DNA of 64,000 nt from NCBI GenBank assembly GCA_934457415.1, contig CAKSHM010000004.1, positions 124,001 to 188,000 of the forward strand, in the 5' to 3' direction. Numbering within the stretch: position 1 is the stretch's first letter; the number at the start of each line of letters is the position of its first letter. The position numbers and the translations under genes are program-made. Below, in pieces: positions 57,417 to 64,000 of the stretch. The notes beneath the pieces were generated by a model. That model saw nothing but the letters and a program-made list of their open reading frames with translations. It did no database searches and was not told the DNA's origin. The DNA is from an uncultured Eubacteriales bacterium. Its GTDB lineage: Bacteria; Bacillota; Clostridia; Oscillospirales; Acutalibacteraceae.

Positions 57417-60149
57417 ATGAAGATAAATAAGAATAAAAAAGTTCATGACCTGCTTCTGTGGACGGACGAAAAGGGCGCTATAAAAGAGCTTAAGCCCCTT
57501 TGCAGAAAGCTTGCGGGCGAGGGAAGCGTGCTTCTTAAGAATGACAGAGGACTTCTTCCGCTTAAAAAAGGCGCAAAAATCGCCGTTTTCGGCAGAACTC
57601 AGGAGACCTATTACAGGAGCGGAACAGGCTCGGGCGGATGTGTTAATACCGAGAGAATGCCCTGTATTATAGATACCTTTTTAAGCGATACCGATTTTTG
57701 CGTGGATAAGGAAATAAAATCGGTTTATGAAAGCTGGATAAAAGAAAACCCTATGGTTATAAATACGGGCTGGGCAAGCGAGCTTTGGTCGCAGGAGGAA
57801 ATGCCTCTTGAAAAATCCATAGTAAGTGCCGCCGCAAAAAGAAATGACGCGGCAGTAATAATCATCGGCAGAAGTGCGGGTGAAGACCATGACAATGCCG
57901 ACGAAGAGGGCAGCTACCGTCTGACAAAAGCCGAAACCGATATGATTAAAACTGTCGGCGAAAGCTTTGAAAACACAATAGTATTTTTAAATGTCGGAAA
58001 TATTGTTGATATGAGCTTTTTGGATTTTTGCAATGTTACCTCGCTTTTAATAGTCTGGCAGGGCGGAGAAACTGGCGACTTGGCAATTGCGGATATAATT
58101 TCCGGAAGGACCTATCCTTCGGGTAAGCTTACCGACACATGCGTTAAGGATTTAAAAGCTTATCCCGATTATGAGGCATTCGGAGACGATTTTGAAAGCA
58201 TATACTCTGACGATATTTTTGTCGGGTACAGATATTTTGAAACCTTTGATAAAAACGCGGTCCGTTTTCCGTTCGGTTTCGGAATGACTTATACAGAATT
58301 TTCTTCAGATTATAAAGCAGAATTTAAAGACGGCAAGATAACCGTTACCGCAAGCTTTAAAAATATCGGAAAATTAAACGGCAGACAGGTTTTGCAGGTT
58401 TACTGCAAAAAGCCCTGCGATGTCTTAACTAATCCCGCAAGAGAGCTTATAGGCTTTGCAAAAACCGCCGAGTTAAAATCGGGAGAGAGCGAAACGCTCG
58501 CTGTAGATGTTGATTTTAAATCCCTTGCTTCTTATGATGACAGCGGGTTAACAGGAAACAAATCCTGTTATTGCTTACTTAAGGGCGAATATGAAATATT
58601 TGCAGGAACAGATGTAAGAAATGCCGAAAAGGTACTTAGTATAAATAATGATACTCTTACCGTTACCGAGAGGCTTACGGAAATTTGCGCACCCGAAAAG
58701 GCGTTTGACAGGATAAAGGCTGTAGAAATTAACGGCGGATATGAAATGCGGTATGAGCCGGCACCGCTGAGAACGGCTGATTATCATAAGGCAATCGAGA
58801 ATGGCAGACCGAAAGATTTGGAATATACGGGAGATAAGGGCATAAAACTTTTGGATGTTGCGGACGGCAAAAACACAATGGACGAATTTGTCGCTCAGCT
58901 TTCCGACGATGCTTTAAGGAGAATGTCCGTAGGAGAAGGAATGAGCAGCTTTAAAGTAACCTACGGCACCGGCGCTGCATTCGGAGGACTTGATTTTGAG
59001 CTTAGTTCTTTCGGAATACCTGCCTGCTGTGTGACGGACGGACCCTCGGGACTTCGCATTGATGACGGCTCAAAGGCTACTCTTTTGCCAAACGGAACGC
59101 TTTTTGCGACTTCATTTGATATTAAGGCTGCGGAGGAAATATTCGAGCTTTTGGGCGTTGAGGCATTCAGGTATAATATAGACGCACTTTTAGGTCCCGG
59201 ACTTAATATCCATAAATCCCCCCTAAACGGCAGAAATTTCGAATATTTTTCGGAGGATCCTTTTGTTTCCGGTAAAATGGCAGCGGCGATGACAAGAGCA
59301 ATTGCAAAATCGGGAGTAACTACTACCATAAAGCATTTTTGCTGTAACAATCAGGAGCATAACAGATATTCGGTAAACGCAGTCGTTTCGGAGCGCGCTT
59401 TAAGAGAAATTTATCTTAAGGGCTTTGAAATTGCGGTCAAAGAGGGCGGTGCAACATCCGTTATGACCTCATACAATCCCGTAAACGGCAGGTTTACCTC
59501 CTCTCAGTATGAAATCCTCTCGAAGGTTTTAAGAGAAGAATGGGGATTTTCGGGAATGGTAATGACCGACTGGTGGACCAAATGCGGCGAGCTTGACGAT
59601 AACGGCAAGGATAAGCTAAAATACGCCGTTCGCGCGCAGAACGATATTTATATGGTTGCATCTTCCGCAGACCTTAAGGAGAGCGATATTCTTTCGGGAC
59701 TTCTTGATGGCTTTATAACCCGCGGAGAATTACAGCGCAATATCAAAAATCTTTTAAACTATATTGTTAAAACCCCGTCATTTGAAAGATTTGCCGACGG
59801 CGGCTGTAAGGTTCCCGATATCTTAATGCCCGCAAAGATTGAGGATTATGAAAAAACAAATGAATTTGCGGATTTAAAAAGCGAAGTAAAATATGAGTCG
59901 GTTTCAGGAAACCGCTATCCCGCGCTTTTCGAGCTTGAATATTCCTCGGAATCACCCATTCTCGCTCAGGATAAGCTTATATTTGAGCCTGATTGGCTCG
60001 GCGGTTATCCCGTAATGCTGAACGGAACCGATAATAAGCTTAAAAGTATTACATTTACAATTCCGCTTGATGAAAAGCCAAGAGCATTTACGATGAAATT
60101 TTCAGACAAAATAAAGATTAAAAAGCTTATTTTCTATAAGCATAAATGA
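57417..60149 (+). CDS. GH3 beta-glucosidase with permuted domain order
   Basis: About 910 residues, no signal peptide, so cytoplasmic. The GH3 C-terminal domain comes first (EGSVLLKNDRGLLPLKKGA near 35, GETGDLAIADIISGRTYPSGKLTD near 218). An Fn3-like domain follows (~290-400). The GH3 barrel is last, with TDGPSGLR near 540, KHFCCNNQEHNR near 640 and the nucleophile Asp in GMVMTDWW near 718. This reversed order is known from some ruminal bacterial enzymes. GGGAGG precedes the ATG at 57417. Confidence 0.9.
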   Translation: MKINKNKKVHDLLLWTDEKGAIKELKPLCRKLAGEGSVLLKNDRGLLPLKKGAKIAVFGRTQETYYRSGTGSGGCVNTERMPCIIDTFLSDTDFCVDKEIKSVYESWIKENPMVINTGWASELWSQEEMPLEKSIVSAAAKRNDAAVIIIGRSAGEDHDNADEEGSYRLTKAETDMIKTVGESFENTIVFLNVGNIVDMSFLDFCNVTSLLIVWQGGETGDLAIADIISGRTYPSGKLTDTCVKDLKAYPDYEAFGDDFESIYSDDIFVGYRYFETFDKNAVRFPFGFGMTYTEFSSDYKAEFKDGKITVTASFKNIGKLNGRQVLQVYCKKPCDVLTNPARELIGFAKTAELKSGESETLAVDVDFKSLASYDDSGLTGNKSCYCLLKGEYEIFAGTDVRNAEKVLSINNDTLTVTERLTEICAPEKAFDRIKAVEINGGYEMRYEPAPLRTADYHKAIENGRPKDLEYTGDKGIKLLDVADGKNTMDEFVAQLSDDALRRMSVGEGMSSFKVTYGTGAAFGGLDFELSSFGIPACCVTDGPSGLRIDDGSKATLLPNGTLFATSFDIKAAEEIFELLGVEAFRYNIDALLGPGLNIHKSPLNGRNFEYFSEDPFVSGKMAAAMTRAIAKSGVTTTIKHFCCNNQEHNRYSVNAVVSERALREIYLKGFEIAVKEGGATSVMTSYNPVNGRFTSSQYEILSKVLREEWGFSGMVMTDWWTKCGELDDNGKDKLKYAVRAQNDIYMVASSADLKESDILSGLLDGFITRGELQRNIKNLLNYIVKTPSFERFADGGCKVPDILMPAKIEDYEKTNEFADLKSEVKYESVSGNRYPALFELEYSSESPILAQDKLIFEPDWLGGYPVMLNGTDNKLKSITFTIPLDEKPRAFTMKFSDKIKIKKLIFYKHK

Positions 60150-60220
60150 TAACAAATATATTTCATTCGTTTTTTTTTTAAATTCTCATAAAAGGGCAGC
60201 CGAGGAGTGAAAAGTGAAAA

Positions 60221-60269
60221 GAACCAAAAATAAACGGCAATCTTCTTTCGAAAATTGCCGTTTATTTTT
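60221..60269. terminator. Bidirectional terminator between GH3 gene and tRNA-Gly
   Basis: AAAAATAAACGGCAAT pairs with ATTGCCGTTTATTTTT around CTTCTTTCGAAA. It can stop both the GH3 transcript and the minus-strand tRNA. Confidence 0.82.
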
Positions 60270-60342
60270 GGAGCGGATAACGGGAATCGAACCCGCATAT
60301 TCAGCTTGGGAAGCTGACATTCTGCCATTGAATCATATCCGC
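60269..60342 (-). tRNA. tRNA-Gly (CCC)
   Basis: Minus strand: acceptor GCGGATA pairs with TATCCGC, CCA encoded (60269-60271), anticodon stem TCAGC/GCTGA with loop TTCCCAA, so anticodon CCC. T-loop GTTCGATTCC, total 74 nt. Confidence 0.92.
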
Positions 60343-60386
60343 ATGTCATCTATTATAAACCTAAATGCATTAAAAATCAATACCTA

Positions 60387-60427
60387 AAACGGGCTTGTAA
60401 ATCGACCTGAATTTACAAGCCCGTTTT
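60387..60427 (-). terminator. Terminator of the CapA-like gene
   Basis: AAAACGGGCTTGTAAAT pairs with ATTTACAAGCCCGTTTT around a seven-base loop; it abuts the stop of the minus-strand gene. Confidence 0.85.
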
Positions 60428-60429
60428 GC

Positions 60430-61764
60430 CTATTCAAATCTTTTTTTGCAGCCTAATTTCTGCTGGCAGTCGCTAAGACCTGCCGATACGGTTGTTTTTG
60501 TTCTGTTATATGATTTTTTGGCGGAATCAAGAGTCTTTGAGTCAAGTCCTAAAGACTCTATCGCCGGCTCGCTTTCAAGCGGATAAACGGTATATTGTGC
60601 CTTGTAGCGCTCACCCGTTTTCTTGACCCATGTCGGAATTATATCAGTTGCGGTGAGCTTGACTCTTCCGTCACCGTATTTTGTAAATGTGTAGTAGAAT
60701 AACACTCCGTCCTCGGTCTGTCCTCCGGGGCATTCAGCGCTCAATTCCTCAAGTCTCTGGTTTGAAATCGCATTGCCCATGGAGTAAAGACAAACGGTCT
60801 GCCTTGAACTGTCCGATGATGTCAGCATTTCAATAGGCTGCACCACATGTGGATGTCCTCCGACTATAACATCGGCGCCGATATCGCAAAGCTTTTGAGC
60901 AATGTTTTTCTGATAATCGTTTTGCTTTAACCGATATTCATCGCCCCAGTGCATGTAAAACACAATACATTCGGCACCGTCATTCTTCATGCTTGAGACG
61001 GCATTTTCGGCATTCTGATAAAATCCGTCAAGATTTTGATAAGAAAATGAATTTATAAGCGGATTTGCTTCGGTTGAGATCAATGCTACGTTTATCGACT
61101 TTCTTCCTGCGACGTCGCATTTATTTTCGTATGTGTAGCATATCATACCGATTTTTATGCCGTTTATGTCTTTAACTATATATGTATGGTCGGATTCCTG
61201 CTCCTTTGTACCTAAAAACTCGGCGTTTTTCTCTTTTAAAACCTTAACCGTTCTTTTAAGTCCGTAAAGTCCGGTATCATAACAATGGTTGTTTGCAGTG
61301 AGAAATAAATCAATTCCCGAATTCTTACATTCGTCGATAAAATTATCGGGAACATTGAAACTCGGATAGCCCTTGTATTCTCCCGATTCCTTTCCGCCTA
61401 AGGTTACCTCTAAATTGGCAACGGCATAGTCAGCGTCGGTAAAATATTTTTTGATATTCGGAAAGAATGCGGAAAAATCGTATGTTCCGTCTGCCTTCTT
61501 AGCGCCGTTTAAGAGAGGGTTATGCAAAAGAAGGTCGCCGGTGTTAACTACTGTCGCCGTGGCAACAACTGCATTCTTATCGGGCTTTTTCGCCTGCTGT
61601 GAAGATGCTGATGATGAGGCGCCGGATGGAGACGGCTTTATTGATTTTGAAATAATGCTGACCGCAAATATCACCGCCGCAACAGCCGCAATAAGCAAAA
61701 CCGCGCAGCAGCATAAAAATATATTTCTTTTCCTTATGGCTTTTTGCCTTTTTGTACTTCCCAT
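60430..61764 (-). CDS. CapA-family (poly-gamma-glutamate capsule type) metallophosphatase-like protein
   Basis: 444 residues. A membrane span (~13-36) and a Ser/Ala/Lys linker (~38-62) lead to the PGA_cap domain: TVVNTGDLLLHNPLL near 67, YAVANLEVTLGGKESG near 115, FLTANNHCYDTGLYGL near 155, VFYMHWGDEY near 266 and IGGHPHVVQPIE-like VIVGGHPHVV near 298. Family members act in capsule or wall polymer export or editing. No capBC genes are near. ATG at 61764 is followed by a Lys/Arg-rich start. Confidence 0.87.
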   Translation of the reverse strand: MGSTKRQKAIRKRNIFLCCCAVLLIAAVAAVIFAVSIISKSIKPSPSGASSSASSQQAKKPDKNAVVATATVVNTGDLLLHNPLLNGAKKADGTYDFSAFFPNIKKYFTDADYAVANLEVTLGGKESGEYKGYPSFNVPDNFIDECKNSGIDLFLTANNHCYDTGLYGLKRTVKVLKEKNAEFLGTKEQESDHTYIVKDINGIKIGMICYTYENKCDVAGRKSINVALISTEANPLINSFSYQNLDGFYQNAENAVSSMKNDGAECIVFYMHWGDEYRLKQNDYQKNIAQKLCDIGADVIVGGHPHVVQPIEMLTSSDSSRQTVCLYSMGNAISNQRLEELSAECPGGQTEDGVLFYYTFTKYGDGRVKLTATDIIPTWVKKTGERYKAQYTVYPLESEPAIESLGLDSKTLDSAKKSYNRTKTTVSAGLSDCQQKLGCKKRFE

Positions 61765-61897
61765 ATTATTTCCTTTCGGTTTTTATTATAATTATAATAT
61801 ACTAATTCTTATAAAAAAGCAACTTGTTTTAAAAGCAGTTGAAAAAATTCCGTTTTAATGTTAAAATTGGAAAGGTAAAATAAGGACGGTGAAATCT

Positions 61898-62863
61898 ATG
61901 GATAAGGCTCTTCTTGACAAGCTTTCAGAGATAACGGAAGAGGAAATGAGGCTTAAATCGGGAGAAAAGCTTGACATTTCCGCGTATTCGGGCAACAATT
62001 CGGGAATTGTAGACTCAAAAAAGCTTTTAAAGACAGGCTCGCTTATAACCGTACGTCCGAATACGAGATTTACCACTTTTCCGCGGCACAAGCACAATTA
62101 TATTGAAATGGTCTATGTTTTAAAAGGAAAACAGACCCATATCATTGAAAATGAGAATAAAATTGTTTTGCACGAGGGCGGACTGTTGATGATGAATCAG
62201 CATGTTTATCATGAGACGGAATATTCCTCGCAAAACGATATCGCGGTTAACTTTATTATTCTTCCCGAATTTTTTGATACGGCTATCGAAATGGCGGGCA
62301 ATAAAAGCATAATAGCTGAGTTTATTTTTTCGGGTCTTTCAAGCGAAAGCCGTTCGATAGATTATATTTATTTTGATATCAAGGACGATGTTCCCGTTAA
62401 AAATCTAATAGAAAACCTTATGTGGTCGGCTGTATTTAAAAAGGGAAGCCGAAGAATAGATCAGATAACCATGGGGCTTCTTATAATGTCTCTAATGCGA
62501 AGCCCGAAGCTTTCGGTCACGGGTAAAAACGCTACCTCCGCCGAAAGCACCGCAATGCTGGCTTTAAAAGAAATTGACGAAAACTATAAATTCGCATCTC
62601 TTTCTTCCGTCGCCGAAAAAAACCATGTTTCCTCAGCCTATGTCAGCAAAGCCGTAAAGCTTGCGACGGGCAAAACCTTTAAGGAGCTGCTTTGCGATAA
62701 AAGACTTAAAAGAGCCGCGGAACTGCTTAAAACCTCAAGGCTTACGGTCGATGAAATAATAAGATATGTGGGCTATGAAAATTCAAGCTATTTTTATAAA
62801 GCGTTTTTTGAAAAATATAAAATGACTCCTAAAAGCTACAGATTGGGCGGCAAGGTTAAATAA
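61898..62863 (+). CDS. AraC-family regulator, probably of rhamnose use
   Basis: 321 residues. A cupin sensor domain (~48-125: RFTTFPRHKHNYIEMVYVLKG, LMMNQHVYHET) is followed by the double helix-turn-helix at the C-terminus (SLSSVAEKNHVSSAYVSKAVKLATG near 237, LTVDEIIRYVGYENSSYFYKAFFEKYKMTP near 286). It lies 78 bases before rhaA and is probably its activator (inference). ATG at 61898 has AAGGA about ten bases upstream. Confidence 0.86.
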   Translation: MDKALLDKLSEITEEEMRLKSGEKLDISAYSGNNSGIVDSKKLLKTGSLITVRPNTRFTTFPRHKHNYIEMVYVLKGKQTHIIENENKIVLHEGGLLMMNQHVYHETEYSSQNDIAVNFIILPEFFDTAIEMAGNKSIIAEFIFSGLSSESRSIDYIYFDIKDDVPVKNLIENLMWSAVFKKGSRRIDQITMGLLIMSLMRSPKLSVTGKNATSAESTAMLALKEIDENYKFASLSSVAEKNHVSSAYVSKAVKLATGKTFKELLCDKRLKRAAELLKTSRLTVDEIIRYVGYENSSYFYKAFFEKYKMTPKSYRLGGKVK

Positions 62864-62912
62864 GGTCCCTGTTTTATAAAATAATGACCTTTAAATTATT
62901 GATTTTCTGTTC

Positions 62913-62918
62913 TATAAT
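62913..62918 (+). promoter_or_regulatory. -10 box of rhaA
   Basis: TATAAT 24 bases before the rhaA start with no good -35 at 17 bases (TTTAAA), which suggests activator dependence. AAAGGAGG is the Shine-Dalgarno. Confidence 0.45.
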
Positions 62919-62941
62919 AAAGAAAAAAGGAGGATATAATT

Positions 62942-64000
62942 ATGATTCATTATCTTCAGTCAAAAAAGAAATATGAAAGCTTAGGTATTGATGTCGATAA
63001 GGCGCTTGAAACCTTAAAGAGTCTGCCCGTAAGCCTTCATTGCTGGCAGGGCGACGATGTAACCGGCTTTGACCATGACGGTCCCTTAACCGGCGGAATT
63101 CAGACCACGGGAAATTATCCCGGCAAGGCTAAAACCCCGGATGAGCTTATGCAGGATATGGAAAAGGTTATCTCACTTTGCCCGGGAAAAAAGAAGCTTA
63201 ATTTGCACGCAAGCTATGCAATATTTGAAAACGGCGGGTTTGTTGACCGCGATAAGCTTGAACCCAAGCACTTTGCAAAGTGGGTCGAATTTGCGAAAAA
63301 GCATAATATGGGAATAGATTTCAACCCCACATTCTTTTCCCACCCGAATATAAAGGACGGGCTTACTCTTTCAAGCCCCGATGAAAGCGTCCGCAAATTC
63401 TGGATAGAGCACGGAAAGGCTTGTATCAGAATATCAGGATATTTTGCCGAGGAGACGGGAATTCCCTGCGTTATGAACATCTGGACCGGAGACGGCTTCA
63501 AGGATATCCCCGGCGACAGAATGGGTCCGAGAATGAGATACAAGGATTCAATAGAGCAGATTTTAAGCGAGCCTTATGATTTTAAAAAGGTAAAGCCCTG
63601 CGTTGAGTCAAAGGTTTTCGGGATAGGCGTTGAGGCGTATACCTCGGGATCCGCCGAATTTGCCCTCTCCTTTGCGGCAATGAATAAGGATAAGTGTATG
63701 CCGCTTATGGATAACGGACATTATCACCCGACGGAGGTTGTTTCGGATAAAATTCCCGCGCTCCTTTGCTTCTTTAACGAAATTGCTCTTCATATAACAA
63801 GACCTATCCGCTGGGATTCCGACCATGTTGTTATTTTTGATGATGAAACAAAAGAAATGGCAAAGGAAATCGTCCGCTGTAATGCGCTTGACAGAGTTTA
63901 TATGGCTCTTGATTATTTTGACGCGAGCATAAACAGAATTTCCGCTTGGTCCGTAGGCTTCAGAAGCTGGCAGAAGGCGCTTTTAAACGCGCTCCTTATG
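62942..64000 (+). CDS. rhaA: L-rhamnose isomerase (3' end outside the window)
   Basis: 353 codons are open to the end of the window without a stop; the full enzyme has about 415-420. Landmarks: SLGIDVDKALETL near 12, SLHCWQGDDVTGF near 31, TGGIQTTGNYPG near 48, KLNLHASYAIFE near 81, GIDFNPTFFSHP near 123 and MDNGHYHPTEVVSDKIPALL near 256, holding metal-binding His, Glu and Asp residues. It turns L-rhamnose into L-rhamnulose. Probably the first gene of a rhamnose operon. Confidence 0.93.
   Translation, partial: MIHYLQSKKKYESLGIDVDKALETLKSLPVSLHCWQGDDVTGFDHDGPLTGGIQTTGNYPGKAKTPDELMQDMEKVISLCPGKKKLNLHASYAIFENGGFVDRDKLEPKHFAKWVEFAKKHNMGIDFNPTFFSHPNIKDGLTLSSPDESVRKFWIEHGKACIRISGYFAEETGIPCVMNIWTGDGFKDIPGDRMGPRMRYKDSIEQILSEPYDFKKVKPCVESKVFGIGVEAYTSGSAEFALSFAAMNKDKCMPLMDNGHYHPTEVVSDKIPALLCFFNEIALHITRPIRWDSDHVVIFDDETKEMAKEIVRCNALDRVYMALDYFDASINRISAWSVGFRSWQKALLNALLM

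Overview
The window looks like chromosomal DNA of an anaerobic, low-GC Gram-positive bacterium of class Clostridia, probably a gut Ruminococcaceae/Oscillospiraceae-type organism. The reasons are strong Shine-Dalgarno sites, TTGACA-17-TATAAT promoters, a T-box leader, a Rex repressor, a reverse-type rubrerythrin, GerA-family germination genes, a BofA-like protein, sortase B and a sodium-pumping decarboxylase. The species is not named by the sequence. The ends are open: the first gene lacks its start and the last one (L-rhamnose isomerase) lacks its end.

Layout. 1-2.5 kb: a PrsW-like protease, then a small DUF6809-like gene lying between two identical 102-nt direct repeats. 2.5-12.6 kb: RNase P RNA (minus strand), a galactose/methyl-galactoside ABC transporter (mglBAC) plus a small InlB-repeat membrane protein, then a YesN/YesM-type two-component system with its own sugar-binding lipoprotein and an aldo/keto reductase. 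12.8-18 kb: GNAT, PIG-L-like deacetylase, and a capsule-control set (CpsC-CpsD-CpsB) with a YlmD/YfiH protein. 18-19.8 kb: rex and a Fur/PerR gene diverge from back-to-back promoters; reverse rubrerythrin follows. 19.8-24.7 kb is an accessory zone: an orphan antitoxin-like small RNA, a decayed MITE copy, an XRE-controlled cassette ending in an SPKTG-anchored surface protein, an XRE/SLOG divergent pair, intergenic repeats, and a well-bounded unknown small RNA. 24.7-31.7 kb: DUF1292, probable 6S RNA, LemA and TPM proteins, an isolated 5S rRNA, queH, serS, sortase B and an ABC exporter.

31.7-46 kb: repeats, then a T-box (candidate Tyr specifier) controlling a TrpXYZ-like amino-acid ABC transporter; BofA-like; pth-mfd-PrsA-like lipoprotein on the minus strand; a gerA-gerC-gerB operon whose gerC is cut short by a 274-bp MITE; malQ. 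46-50 kb: two tRNA-Ser genes and a sodium-pumping oxaloacetate decarboxylase operon. 50-56 kb: mnmE-mnmG-rsmG-parB/noc, the usual origin-proximal order, followed by a second SLOG/XRE divergent pair. 56-64 kb: an AraC regulator with a domain-permuted GH3 beta-glucosidase, tRNA-Gly, a CapA-like protein, and an AraC regulator next to rhaA.

Together the genes describe a sugar-foraging anaerobe (galactosides, beta-glucosides, maltodextrins, rhamnose) with oxidative-stress and redox control and traces of sporulation biology. The most notable unexplained items are the minus-strand RNA at 24222-24501, the antitoxin-like RNA at 19793-19879, the MITE family with tRNA-T-arm-like ends, and the repeated pairing of XRE regulators with SLOG-domain genes around palindromic promoters.
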